A stretch of 47,570 bases of DNA, from assembly GCA_937927685.1 (NCBI GenBank), contig CALBSC010000085.1, positions 1-47,570 of the forward strand. The letters run 5' to 3'. Positions 31,736 through 40,032 of this stretch are shown piece after piece. Under the pieces are notes generated by a model. It ran no database searches. It had not been told where the DNA came from and worked only from the letters and a program-made list of their open reading frames with translations. How positions within the stretch are numbered: the first letter of the stretch is position 1; each line of letters starts with the position of its first letter. The position numbers and the translations under genes are program-made. The DNA is from an uncultured Burkholderiales bacterium. GTDB taxonomy: Bacteria; Pseudomonadota; Gammaproteobacteria; Burkholderiales; Burkholderiaceae_C.

Positions 31736-31942
31736 TCATGCCCCGTGCACGGGCCCGGTTTTACGCTGGCGGGACTGGTTATGGCTGCCCAGGTGGTCAT
31801 CCCGGTCGCTGCGGCTACCCGGGGTGCGGCGGGCCTGGTTCAGCGGCGTGACATCGTCCTGGGGTGACTTGTTGTGCTGGCCGGCATAGTCTCCCGGGGG
31901 GGCGTTCGGCACGTCGTGCGTGCTGTGGGTTTTCTTGTTCAT
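31736..31942 (-). CDS. Small hydrophilic protein of unknown function (68 aa)
   Basis: The 68-residue protein starts at the ATG at 31942, preceded by CAGGAGAT at good spacing. It is strongly hydrophilic, rich in His, Asp, Asn, Pro and Gln, with motifs such as NAPPGDYAGQH and DDVTPLNQARRTPGSRSDRDDHLGSHNQSRQ. It has no signal peptide or membrane segment and is probably intrinsically disordered. The function is unknown. It lies between the phasin and mgtA genes, on the opposite strand to mgtA. Confidence 0.6.
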   Translation of the reverse strand: MNKKTHSTHDVPNAPPGDYAGQHNKSPQDDVTPLNQARRTPGSRSDRDDHLGSHNQSRQRKTGPVHGA

Positions 31943-32137
31943 GAAGAAATCTCCTGCAAGGGTGGGGAGTGGGGACGCAAGTGGGGAAGTCCGGTCTGCC
32001 GTTTCGCGCGCCGGGCACACGATTGACCAGGCACAGCGTGTTTTGCTGAGGACCGCACCGGCGGTGGAAATGATGTCTGACATGGAAACTCTGCTGCCTC
32101 AAAGACTGCCAACGATAGTGGGCCGAGGCGCGTGGGT

Positions 32138-32157
32138 CTGTGCGGTATCACGCACAG
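32138..32157 (+). promoter_or_regulatory. Hairpin in the mgtA leader
   Basis: CTGTGCG and CGCACAG are perfect 7-bp arms around GTATCA, ending 30 nt before the mgtA start codon. It may be an operator or an RNA hairpin close to the ribosome site AAGG at 32178. No known Mg riboswitch consensus was recognised. Confidence 0.4.
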
Positions 32158-32187
32158 GTCTAGGGGGGTGTGCTCTTAAGGTTGGGC

Positions 32188-34743
32188 ATGCCCGAACCGC
32201 CACTCGACTGTTTCTGGAGTCTGCCCACCCCGGCCCTGTTCGCAACCCTGCAGACTTCGGCGCAGGGGCTGAGCCCGTCCGAGGCGAAGCGGCGTCTGGA
32301 TGAGGTGGGTCCCAATACCTTGACGCGGCACGCCGGGCTTTCCGTGGGGGGCTTGCTGCTGAGTCAGTTCAAGAGCCCGCTGGTGCTGATCCTGGTCGGG
32401 GCATGCGTGATTTCCCTCGTCGCGTCCGAGTGGATGGACGCAGCCGTGGTGCTGGCGATCGTGCTGATCAGCACCCTGATGGGTTTTACCCAGGAATTTG
32501 TAGCCCACGCGGCCATGGAAAAACTGCGCGGTCATCTGACGCTGTCGGTCACGGTCCTGCGGGATGGGCAGGCGCGAACGCTTTCACTCTGCGATGTGGT
32601 GCCTGGTGATGTGGTGGCGCTGTCCGCAGGCAGCCTGGTGCCCGCAGACGGTGTGGTGCTGACCAGCAAGGACTGCTTTGTGAACCAGTCGATGCTCACG
32701 GGCGAGAGCGTGCCGGTGGAAAAAATGCCGGGTCAATCCTCACCCGATGCAACGCTCACACACCGGCTGCACGCACTGTTCATGGGGACCAGTGTCATCA
32801 GTGGCACGGCCCACCTGCTGGTGGTTCACACTGGCGCGCGCACCCAGTTGGGCCAACTGGCGGACCGCCTGACCCGCCAGTCGCCCCCGACGGCTTTTGA
32901 GCAGGGGGTGCAGCGGCTGGGGTATTTGCTCACGCGCATCATGCTGGTGATGGTGGTGCTGGTGCTGGGACTGCACTTGCTGATGCAACGCCCCGCCATG
33001 GATTCGCTGTTGTTTGCACTGGCACTGTCGGTCGGTCTGACGCCCGAGCTGTTGCCGGCCATTGTGAGCATCACCTTGTCCCATGGGGCCAAGCGAATGT
33101 CTGCGTTGGGTGTGATTGTGCGGCGACTCAATGCCATCGAAAACCTGGGCAGCATGGACGTGCTGTGCACCGACAAGACCGGCACCCTCACCCTGGGGGT
33201 GATGCAACTCGATGGTGCCCTGAATCCCCAGGGGCAGGCCAGCGATGCGGTGTTGCAACTCGCGGCCATGAATGCCCAGTGGCAGACCGGCTTGTCCAAC
33301 CCGCTGGACCAGGCCATTGTGGCAGCCCTCGCCGCACGGGGCTTGACGCTGGATCCGTTGCGCCGGATCGATGAAATTCCGTATGACTTTGAGCGCAAGT
33401 GCCTGTCCGTGGTCATGGCGTCCGACCAGGGGACGGCCACCCTGATCACCAAGGGGGCTTTGCGTCAGGTGCTGTCCCGTTGCACGCAGGTGGGCGAAAA
33501 CGCCCAGGCGTTGGATGCACAGGCACGCGACGACATCGAGCGTCAGTTCATGCGCTGGAGCGAGCAGGGCTATCGCGTGCTGGGGGTGGCCACACGCACC
33601 TGGACCTCGGCGCAGTTGGCCTACTCGAAAGCGGACGAGCAGGGGTTGTGCTTTGCCGGCTTCTTGCTGTTCCAGGACCCGATCAAGCCAGGGGTACAAG
33701 CCACGCTGGCGCAATTGTCCTCGCGCGGCGTGACCCTGAAGATCATCACCGGTGATAACCCACAAGTGGCCGCGCACGTGGCCATGCAAGTGGGTCTGAG
33801 TCAGGCCGTTGTGTTGACCGGCGCCGACTTGCAGCGCATGGGGGACCGCGCGTTGATGATGGCCGTGCGCCATACCCAGGTCTTTGCCGATGTCGATCCC
33901 GGACAGAAGGAGCGCATCTTGCGCGCGCTGCAACGTGCCGGGCATGTGGTGGGCTATCTCGGGGACGGTATCAATGACGCGTTGGCCTTGCACACGGCGG
34001 ATGTGGGCATCACGGTGGACACCGCCGTGGACGTGGCCAAGGACGCCGCCGATCTGGTGCTGCTGCGCAAGGACCTGGGCGTGTTGCTCGATGGCATGAC
34101 CGAGGGACGCATCACCTTTGCCAACACCCTCAAGTATCTGCTCACGGTGATCAGCGCCAACTTTGGCAACATGGTGAGCATGGCGCTGGCGTCGGTGTTT
34201 CTGCCGTTTCTTCCCCTGCTCGCCACGCAGATCCTGCTCAACAACCTGCTGGCTGATCTGCCGGCGATGGCCATTGCCCGCGACCGGGTGGATGCAGAGT
34301 GGGTGTCGCGTCCCCGGCGCTGGGACACGGTGTTCATCCGGGACTACATGGTGACTTTCGGGCTCATCAGTTCCGTGTTTGATCTGCTGACCTTTGGTCT
34401 GCTGCTGTGGGTGTTTCACGCGGCACCCGCCGAATTCCGCACGGGTTGGTTTGTCGAATCGCTGCTGACCGAATTGCTGGTGGCGCTGGTGGTGCGGACA
34501 AGGCGTCCTTGTTATCGCAGTCGTCCGGCCACCAGCCTGCTGGTCATCACGGCCGTGGTGGTGTGTGTGGCCATCTTCCTGCCGTATTCACCGGTGGCAG
34601 AACTGTTCCAGTTTGTGCCGTTGCCGCCGCACCTGCTGCTGGCCTTGGTGGGGGTGTCGCTGGCTTATGGCCTCACGGTGGAGTGGGGCAAGCACGGGTT
34701 TTACCAGCGGCAGGATCGTCGTGATCGCCGGGGCAAGGGCTGA
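32188..34743 (+). CDS. mgtA: Magnesium-translocating P-type ATPase (MgtA type)
   Basis: The 851-residue inner membrane pump imports Mg2+. The P3B marks are clear: a cation N-terminal domain (residues 5-75), the TGES motif in MLTGESVPVE, membrane motif LSVGLTPELLPAIV, phosphorylation site Asp329 in CTDKTGTLT, hinge motif in YLGDGINDALAL, and about ten membrane helices. The ATG at 32188 follows AAGG at 6-nt spacing; a GTG at 32170 is less likely. In enterobacteria mgtA is controlled by PhoPQ and a Mg-sensing leader; here the roughly 245-nt upstream region has one hairpin. It is convergent with the adhesin-E-like gene, 5 nt apart. Confidence 0.93.
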   Translation: MPEPPLDCFWSLPTPALFATLQTSAQGLSPSEAKRRLDEVGPNTLTRHAGLSVGGLLLSQFKSPLVLILVGACVISLVASEWMDAAVVLAIVLISTLMGFTQEFVAHAAMEKLRGHLTLSVTVLRDGQARTLSLCDVVPGDVVALSAGSLVPADGVVLTSKDCFVNQSMLTGESVPVEKMPGQSSPDATLTHRLHALFMGTSVISGTAHLLVVHTGARTQLGQLADRLTRQSPPTAFEQGVQRLGYLLTRIMLVMVVLVLGLHLLMQRPAMDSLLFALALSVGLTPELLPAIVSITLSHGAKRMSALGVIVRRLNAIENLGSMDVLCTDKTGTLTLGVMQLDGALNPQGQASDAVLQLAAMNAQWQTGLSNPLDQAIVAALAARGLTLDPLRRIDEIPYDFERKCLSVVMASDQGTATLITKGALRQVLSRCTQVGENAQALDAQARDDIERQFMRWSEQGYRVLGVATRTWTSAQLAYSKADEQGLCFAGFLLFQDPIKPGVQATLAQLSSRGVTLKIITGDNPQVAAHVAMQVGLSQAVVLTGADLQRMGDRALMMAVRHTQVFADVDPGQKERILRALQRAGHVVGYLGDGINDALALHTADVGITVDTAVDVAKDAADLVLLRKDLGVLLDGMTEGRITFANTLKYLLTVISANFGNMVSMALASVFLPFLPLLATQILLNNLLADLPAMAIARDRVDAEWVSRPRRWDTVFIRDYMVTFGLISSVFDLLTFGLLLWVFHAAPAEFRTGWFVESLLTELLVALVVRTRRPCYRSRPATSLLVITAVVVCVAIFLPYSPVAELFQFVPLPPHLLLALVGVSLAYGLTVEWGKHGFYQRQDRRDRRGKG

Positions 34744-34748
34744 CGGGC

Positions 34749-35120
34749 TCAGTGCTCGCAGGCCATCTCCATGATTTTCTCGGCCACAGAGTCGTGGGGC
34801 ACCGGGCGCCACTGGCCCGCTTGGAGGTTTTTGAATTTCACCGGACCTTCGCCCATGTTCTCGGCGTGCGACACGAAGGCCAGGGTCCGCCGTAGCTTGG
34901 CCTTGCAGTCAAACTCGATCAGGTTTTCGCTGGAGAGCACACCCCGTTTGGTCGGCGAGCGGTAATCCGAGAGTTGCCAGGCGGTCGGAAACTGGGCATT
35001 TTTCTGGATACGTTCGGGGTCCACATAGATGACGGTCTTGTCCGTCTCATCGACCAGGACCCAGTCGGCCCAAGCGCTGGCCTGTAGCGACAAAATCAAT
35101 AGCACAAGAAGTGACTTCAT
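34749..35120 (-). CDS. Exported small protein, surface-adhesin E-like
   Basis: The 123-residue protein has a signal peptide (MKSLLVLLILSLQASAWA, cleaved near residue 18). The mature domain reads WVLVDETDKTVIYVDPERIQ, VWQLSDY-like strands, SENLIEFDCKAKLRR and a final Cys near the end. This pattern fits the Adhesin_E-type family of about 100-residue periplasmic beta proteins, named after a Haemophilus adhesin; most members have unknown roles. The two cysteines probably form a disulfide. The ATG at 35120 is chosen for the signal peptide. It is divergent from xdhC. Confidence 0.8.
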   Translation of the reverse strand: MKSLLVLLILSLQASAWADWVLVDETDKTVIYVDPERIQKNAQFPTAWQLSDYRSPTKRGVLSSENLIEFDCKAKLRRTLAFVSHAENMGEGPVKFKNLQAGQWRPVPHDSVAEKIMEMACEH

Positions 35121-35185
35121 GGCGGGTGACAGCTCCAGAGGGGGATTTCCCCTATGATTGTTCCATAAATCGATAGGGTGGCGGA

Positions 35186-36244
35186 ATGGAGAATCTAGAC
35201 CTGATGGTGCTGAGAAGCCTGCGCGACTGGCGGCAAGCAGGCCGTCGGGCACTGCTGGTCACCGTGACCCGAACCTGGGGGTCCTCGCCGCGTCCCGTAG
35301 GCTCGATCATGGCCCTGGCTCAGGGGGGGGCCGTGGTGGGTTCGGTCTCGGGGGGCTGTATCGAGGACGACATGATCGCCCAGTATGCCCAGGACATTCC
35401 CAGTGGTCCGCCCCAGCAGGTGAAGTATGGCGTGTCAGCCGACGAGGCGCATCGTTTTGGACTGCCGTGCGGCGGCACGCTCGAGTTGCTGCTTGAGTTC
35501 GATCCGGATGCCACCTTGCTCGACACCTTGGTGCGCACCCTGGAGCGCGGCGAATTGCTGGAGCGTCGGGTGTCCCTGCAAGACGGCCGTGTGGAACTCC
35601 AGTCGGTGTCAGCCCCACAGCCTCTGCGTCTCACGCAGGAGTGCCTCTTCAACACCTTTGGCCCCGAGAACCGCATGCTCATCATCGGTGCTGGCCAGTT
35701 GAGCGAATACCTGGCAACCATGGCACTGTTTTGTGGCTTTGCGGTCACCGTGTGCGATCCCCGTGAGGAGTACAGCGGGGCCTGGGGTGTGGCGGGTGTC
35801 ACGCTCACGCGCGAAATGCCGGATGACGTGGTGCAGTCCTTCCGTCCTGATGCGCGCAGCTGCGTGGTGGCGCTCACGCATGACCCCAAACTGGATGATC
35901 TGGCCCTGCTGGAGGCCTTGCAATCCGAGGCCTTTTATGTGGGGGCGATCGGATCGCGCCGTAACAACCGTGCGCGTCATGCGCGCATGATCGAGCACTT
36001 CGGGCACACGGAAGAATCATTGGCCAAACTGCGCGGACCGATCGGTATTTACATCGGCAGCAAGATGCCCTCGGAAATCGCCGTGAGCGTGATGGCCGAA
36101 ATCCTGGCGGTGAAAAACCGTGTGCCCTTGCCGCGTGATCTGGAAGTGGGGCCAGCCAAAGATCAGCAGGAGATCGAGCACAACGACCCCGGCGTGATGG
36201 TGTGTGCTGTCAGGACGCCTGCATCACCATCGACACGGTCTTGA
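35186..36244 (+). CDS. XdhC/CoxI-family protein
   Basis: The 352-residue protein has an N-terminal XdhC_CoxI domain (VTRTWGSSPRPVGSIMAL, then GSVSGGCIEDDM) and a C-terminal Rossmann-like domain (MLIIGAGQLSEYLA, YVGAIGSRRNN, GPIGIYIGSKMPSEIAVSVMAEIL). XdhC proteins bind and sulfurate molybdenum cofactor for xanthine dehydrogenase-type enzymes. No molybdenum hydroxylase subunit gene is adjacent, so its client enzyme lies elsewhere. The gene ends tail-to-tail with crcB, overlapping it by 35 nt. Confidence 0.9.
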   Translation: MENLDLMVLRSLRDWRQAGRRALLVTVTRTWGSSPRPVGSIMALAQGGAVVGSVSGGCIEDDMIAQYAQDIPSGPPQQVKYGVSADEAHRFGLPCGGTLELLLEFDPDATLLDTLVRTLERGELLERRVSLQDGRVELQSVSAPQPLRLTQECLFNTFGPENRMLIIGAGQLSEYLATMALFCGFAVTVCDPREEYSGAWGVAGVTLTREMPDDVVQSFRPDARSCVVALTHDPKLDDLALLEALQSEAFYVGAIGSRRNNRARHARMIEHFGHTEESLAKLRGPIGIYIGSKMPSEIAVSVMAEILAVKNRVPLPRDLEVGPAKDQQEIEHNDPGVMVCAVRTPASPSTRS

Positions 36245-36590
36245 GCCCCAGCACCGTCAGGATCAGTGAACCTGCCAGGTGGAGCACGGCGGTGAACAGG
36301 GCCACCGCATAACGCGTTTCCTGCAGCATGGCCACCACCTCGGCACTGAAGGACGAGAAGGTGGTGAGTGCGCCCAGAAAGCCCGTGATCAACGCGAGTC
36401 GCCAGACCGGATCGAGCTGCGGCAAGGCCTGGAACACACCCACGCACACGCCAATCGCATAGCCGCCGATCAGGTTCGCAGCCAGGGTGCCCCAGGGCAA
36501 CAAGCCCCCGGTGTTGAGCCACAGTCCCAGGCCCCAACGTGCCAGCGCACCCAGACATGCGCCGATGCAGATCGCGATCACCGACACCAT
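36210..36590 (-). CDS. crcB: Fluoride ion channel CrcB/Fluc
   Basis: The 126-residue inner membrane protein has four helices. The conserved Fluc motifs are GACLGALARWGLG, GTLAANLIGGYAIG and GFLGALTTFSSFSAE, which carry the Asn and Phe residues lining the fluoride pore. It forms a dual-topology dimer that exports F-. It starts one base after the DctM stop, so it is very likely the last gene of the TRAP transporter operon. Its 3' end overlaps the convergent xdhC gene by 35 nt. No fluoride riboswitch was recognised. Confidence 0.93.
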   Translation of the reverse strand: MVSVIAICIGACLGALARWGLGLWLNTGGLLPWGTLAANLIGGYAIGVCVGVFQALPQLDPVWRLALITGFLGALTTFSSFSAEVVAMLQETRYAVALFTAVLHLAGSLILTVLGLKTVSMVMQAS

Positions 36591-36591
36591 G

Positions 36592-37902
36592 TCATTTGTC
36601 CACGCCCATCACCAGGTCGGGCAAAAAGGTCACGATGGCAGGGAACAGGGTGATGAGTGCAATGCATACCACCAGGCAGCCGAAAAAGGGCAACGCCGCG
36701 CGGGCAATCACGCTGCTGTCCTTGCCGGTCATGTTTTGCAACACGAACAGGTTGAACCCCACGGGCGGTGTGACTTCGGCAATTTCCACCAGCAACACAA
36801 TGAAGATGCCAAACCAGATCAGATCAAAACCGGCCTTCTGGATCATGGGCAGCACCACCGCGCTGGTGAGCACGATCATGCTGATGCCGTCCAGCGCCGT
36901 GCCCAGCACCAGATAGATAGCGGTCAGCATGGCAATGAGCATCAAGGGTGAGAGTTGCATGGCACTGACCCATTCGGCCAGTTCACGCGGAATACCGGTG
37001 AACGCCATGGTCTTGGTGAGAAAGGCTGCACCCGCCAGGATGAACATGATCATGCAACTGGTGCGGGCGGTGCTCATGAGTCCTTCGCGGAAGTTGTCCC
37101 AGGTCAGGCTGCGGCCCCAGGCCGCCAGTGCCAGTGAGCCCACCACGCCATAGGCGGCGCACTCCGTGGCCGTGGCATAGCCGGCGATGAGTACCCAGCA
37201 GATGAAGACGATCAGTGCCCCACAGGGAATGAGGCTGCCGGACTGCCGGATTTTCTGCAGGAAGCTCGAGGGCGGGTCGGCTGCGGGCACCTGATCGGGA
37301 TGCCGCAGGCTCCACCACATGATGTAGCCGCTGAAGAGCAGCATCAGCAGCAGCCCCGGCAGGAAACCGGCCAGGAAAATGCGGATGATGGAGGCGTCCG
37401 CTGCCACGGCATACACCACCATGGTGATAGAGGGCGGAATCAATATGCCCAGCGTGCCGGCGGTGGCCAGCGAGCCCAGCGCCAGTTGTTCGTTGTAGCC
37501 GCGGCGCATCAGTTCGGGCAAGGCCACCTTGCTGATGGTGGCGCAGGTGGCCGCCGAGGAGCCCGACACAGAACCAAAGATGCCGCAACCCAGGATGGTG
37601 GTGTGCATCAGACGTCCCGGGATCCGGTTGAGCCAGGGGCGCAGACCTTCGAACATCTCTTCACTCAGGCGGGTGCGAAACAGGATCTCGCCCATCCAGA
37701 TGAACAAGGGCAGCGCAGCCAGCTCCCAGCTGGCGTTGCTTTCCCAGAAAGCCGAAAACAGGTTCTTGCCCGGCTGCGTGCTGGTGAAAAACGCTTGACC
37801 CACCCAGCCGCAAATGGCCAACGTCATGGCAATCCACACGCCGCTCGTGAGCAGCACCATCATCACCAGCAGCAAGAGGCCGCCTACAAGCAGAATGTCC
37901 AT
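36592..37902 (-). CDS. TRAP transporter large permease subunit (DctM)
   Basis: The 436-residue inner membrane protein has about 12-13 hydrophobic helices and the DctM marks GCGIFGSVSGSSAATCATISKVALPELMRRGY-type region (residues about 105-140), GTLGILIPPSITMVVY and the late EIAEVTPPVGFNLFV. It is the sodium-coupled transport subunit. It is 9 nt downstream of the DctQ gene and one base before crcB. Substrates of TRAP systems of this type are C4-dicarboxylates, keto acids or aromatic acids; this one is not assigned. Confidence 0.94.
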   Translation of the reverse strand: MDILLVGGLLLLVMMVLLTSGVWIAMTLAICGWVGQAFFTSTQPGKNLFSAFWESNASWELAALPLFIWMGEILFRTRLSEEMFEGLRPWLNRIPGRLMHTTILGCGIFGSVSGSSAATCATISKVALPELMRRGYNEQLALGSLATAGTLGILIPPSITMVVYAVAADASIIRIFLAGFLPGLLLMLLFSGYIMWWSLRHPDQVPAADPPSSFLQKIRQSGSLIPCGALIVFICWVLIAGYATATECAAYGVVGSLALAAWGRSLTWDNFREGLMSTARTSCMIMFILAGAAFLTKTMAFTGIPRELAEWVSAMQLSPLMLIAMLTAIYLVLGTALDGISMIVLTSAVVLPMIQKAGFDLIWFGIFIVLLVEIAEVTPPVGFNLFVLQNMTGKDSSVIARAALPFFGCLVVCIALITLFPAIVTFLPDLVMGVDK

Positions 37903-37911
37903 GCCGGCCTT

Positions 37912-38445
37912 TTACAAATCGGAGGAAAAGTCACCGCGCGCATGGCGCTCCTGGACTTCACGCACAAAGGTGGGCACCCCGCCGCGCAGCACCAGGATGA
38001 GTTCATCCACCACGGCCAGCCACAGCAGCACGGAGCCGAGCGCAAAACTCAGCTGCGGAATCCACAGGGGGATGGGCAGCAGACCCTGGGCAATGTCATT
38101 GAACTCCCAGCTCTCGAAGGTGAAGAGACACGCCCACCAGGTCAGGTAACTCACCGCCACGGACCCCACCATCAGGGACAGGATTTCGAGCACGCGCCTT
38201 GTACCAGCCGGCACCGACTCCAGCAACAGGGTGACGCGCACAAAGTCACCATGCTTGAACGCATGCGCCATGCTGAAAAAAGCCGCCGCCGCGCAGCACC
38301 AGGCCACCACATCGTTGATGGCACCGGTGCGCAGACCGAACTCCCGCATCACGCTTTGCGCGATCATGAGTGCGCAGATCAGCACGATGAAGCTCGCGCC
38401 AAGGGCACCAGCAGCCAGGAAGATCCGGTCCAGCCAGCGACGCAT
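37912..38445 (-). CDS. TRAP transporter small permease subunit (DctQ)
   Basis: The 177-residue protein has four membrane helices with the family arrangement: LDRIFLAAGALGASFIVLI at the N-terminus, AAAAFFSMAHAFKHGDFVRVTLL in the middle and LPIPLWIPQLSFALGSVLL near the end. The ATG at 38445 overlaps the DctP stop by one base; a GTG just upstream at 38448 is possible. It connects the DctM channel with the periplasmic receptor. Confidence 0.93.
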   Translation of the reverse strand: MRRWLDRIFLAAGALGASFIVLICALMIAQSVMREFGLRTGAINDVVAWCCAAAAFFSMAHAFKHGDFVRVTLLLESVPAGTRRVLEILSLMVGSVAVSYLTWWACLFTFESWEFNDIAQGLLPIPLWIPQLSFALGSVLLWLAVVDELILVLRGGVPTFVREVQERHARGDFSSDL

Positions 38446-39443
38446 CACTTCTTGGCTTTGGCAGCAGGTGCGGACTTGTTGAACGCGGCGATGATGGCAT
38501 CGCCGTCAGCCCCTGCCTTCTTCTGCCAGTCGGTGAGCATCACCGCACCCACTTGCTTCATGTCGGCCATCAATTTGGGCGAGGGCGTCATGATCTTCAT
38601 GCCTTTTTCCGTCAAGGCCTTCTTGTAGAACAAGTCCTTCTCCTCGCTCACTTTCCAGCCACGGGTCTCGGCCTCGGCTGCCGCCTTGTTCAGGGCAGCC
38701 TGGGTGGCGGGGTCGAGGGCATCGTAGGCCTTCTTGTTCACGATGACGGCATTCTTGGGCAGCCAGGCCTGCGTGTCGTAGAAGTACTTCAGGCTTTCGT
38801 AGGTCTTGGTGTCATAGCCCGTCGAGCCCGAGCTCATGTAGCTCTCGACCACTCCAGTGGCCAGGGCCTGGCTCAGTTCAGCGGCCTGGATGGTGACAGG
38901 CTGTGCGCCGATGAGTTCGGCAATTTTGGCGGTGGCCGGGCTGTAGGCGCGCCATTTGATGCCACGCAAGTCAGCCACCGAGTTGATTTCTTTCTTGGTG
39001 TAAATGCCCTGGGCCGGCCAGGCGACAGCAAACAGCAGCTTCATGCCCTGGTTGCCCAGCAACTTGTCGAGGACCGGTTTTTGCGCGTCGTACAGGCGAT
39101 GCGACTCGGCATAGGACGTGGCCAGGAAGGGCACACCATCAGCCCCGTAAATCGGGTTTTCGTTTTCGAAGTTCACCAGCAGCACTTCGCCGATCTGAGC
39201 CTGACCGCCTTGAACGGCACGCTTGATTTCGTTGGCTTTGAAGAGTGAGGCGTTGGCGTGCACCGTGATCTTGAGTTTGCCGCCCGTGGCCTTATCCACG
39301 TCGTTGGCGAATTGCACCAGGTTTTCGGAGTGGAAATTGGTGGCGGCATAGGCGGCCGGCAAATCCCATTTTGTCTGGGCATAGGCACTGGTCAGGCTGA
39401 GGCTCAGGGCGGCCAGGCCGAGGGAGAGGTGACGACGATTCAT
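38445..39443 (-). CDS. TRAP transporter periplasmic substrate-binding protein (DctP)
   Basis: The 332-residue protein has a signal peptide (LSLGLAALSLSLTSAYAQ, cleaved near residue 22). DctP family marks are NLVQFANDVDKATGGKLKITVHANASLF, VADLRGIKWRAYSP with the ligand-binding Arg, and the late AVIVNKKAYDALDP. The ATG at 39443 has GGAGATC upstream; the longer frame from 39524 lacks a signal at its start. It is the first gene of the dctPQM-crcB operon. The ligand is unknown, probably a carboxylate. Confidence 0.93.
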   Translation of the reverse strand: MNRRHLSLGLAALSLSLTSAYAQTKWDLPAAYAATNFHSENLVQFANDVDKATGGKLKITVHANASLFKANEIKRAVQGGQAQIGEVLLVNFENENPIYGADGVPFLATSYAESHRLYDAQKPVLDKLLGNQGMKLLFAVAWPAQGIYTKKEINSVADLRGIKWRAYSPATAKIAELIGAQPVTIQAAELSQALATGVVESYMSSGSTGYDTKTYESLKYFYDTQAWLPKNAVIVNKKAYDALDPATQAALNKAAAEAETRGWKVSEEKDLFYKKALTEKGMKIMTPSPKLMADMKQVGAVMLTDWQKKAGADGDAIIAAFNKSAPAAKAKK

Positions 39444-39546
39444 GCGAGGATCTCCGGTCGATTCGGGTGAACACCCTGGGCAAGCCGGGTGCAAGGACAG
39501 GTCTGGCAAATGCCAAGGCTCCACTATAGCGGGTCAGTTGCCAGGA

Positions 39547-39837
39547 TCAGTCCCGGGACACCCGCTCCCTGGGCGGGATGAAGGACGCCTGCTGGATGCG
39601 CGCCCCTTGCCGGCTTAACCGCCAGGCGGTGCGCGCCTGCACGCCCTTGACCCTGCGGATGAAGTCGGCCCAGTCCTGAAACGGGCGCTCGGCCCGTGCC
39701 TGCATCACCCGGGTCGTGAAGGCCGGACCAAAGCCAGCAAGGCCATCGAGCTCGGCCTCGGTCGCGGTGTTGAGGTCGAGCGCCAGTGCAGACCCCACGT
39801 GCCAGAGCCAGCAACACATGACCCACAGGCGGGCCAT
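39547..39837 (-). CDS. ComEA-like helix-hairpin-helix protein, exported
   Basis: The 96-residue protein has a signal peptide or membrane anchor (MARLWVMCCWLWHVGSALA) and one HhH DNA-binding region (LDLNTATEAELDGLAGFGPAFTTRVM, then RPFQDWADFIRRVKGV). This is the ComEA core that binds DNA during natural transformation. The ATG at 39837 is chosen for the signal peptide. It follows the hldD gene on the same strand after about 195 nt. Whether it serves DNA uptake here is inferred from the family. Confidence 0.82.
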   Translation of the reverse strand: MARLWVMCCWLWHVGSALALDLNTATEAELDGLAGFGPAFTTRVMQARAERPFQDWADFIRRVKGVQARTAWRLSRQGARIQQASFIPPRERVSRD

Positions 39838-39982
39838 GCGCCAATTGGCCGGCGCGGAGACAGTCGTGGGGCAGGCTGGCTCACGCAACTGGCCGTGGCG
39901 CTGGCAAAGAAGCACACGATGGGACAAGCCCGACCGGTCAGGGGGTGGCGGGCGCAGGCGTGGCGACATGAGGGGTTCCCAT

Positions 39983-40019
39983 CAAAAACCCCCATTGCAC
40001 CCGCGTATCGACACGGGTG
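39983..40019 (-). terminator. Possible terminator after hldD
   Basis: On the minus strand arms CACCCG and CGGGTG (40019-40014 and 40003-39998), extended by GT-AC after one mismatch, are followed after ten bases by five T. It lies 14 nt after the hldD stop. The distance to the T run makes it a weak call. Confidence 0.4.
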
Positions 40020-40032
40020 GCGTGAGTGCCGC

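Noticed and set aside
32740..34419. A 559-codon open frame antisense to mgtA
   Set aside because: It lies fully inside a well-conserved P-type ATPase gene, has no family motif and a low-complexity His/Gln-rich translation typical of the complement of GC-rich coding DNA.
37300..38628. A 442-codon open frame antisense to the TRAP permease genes
   Set aside because: It runs across three well-supported genes on the other strand; the translation is Gln/His/Ala-rich with no domain.
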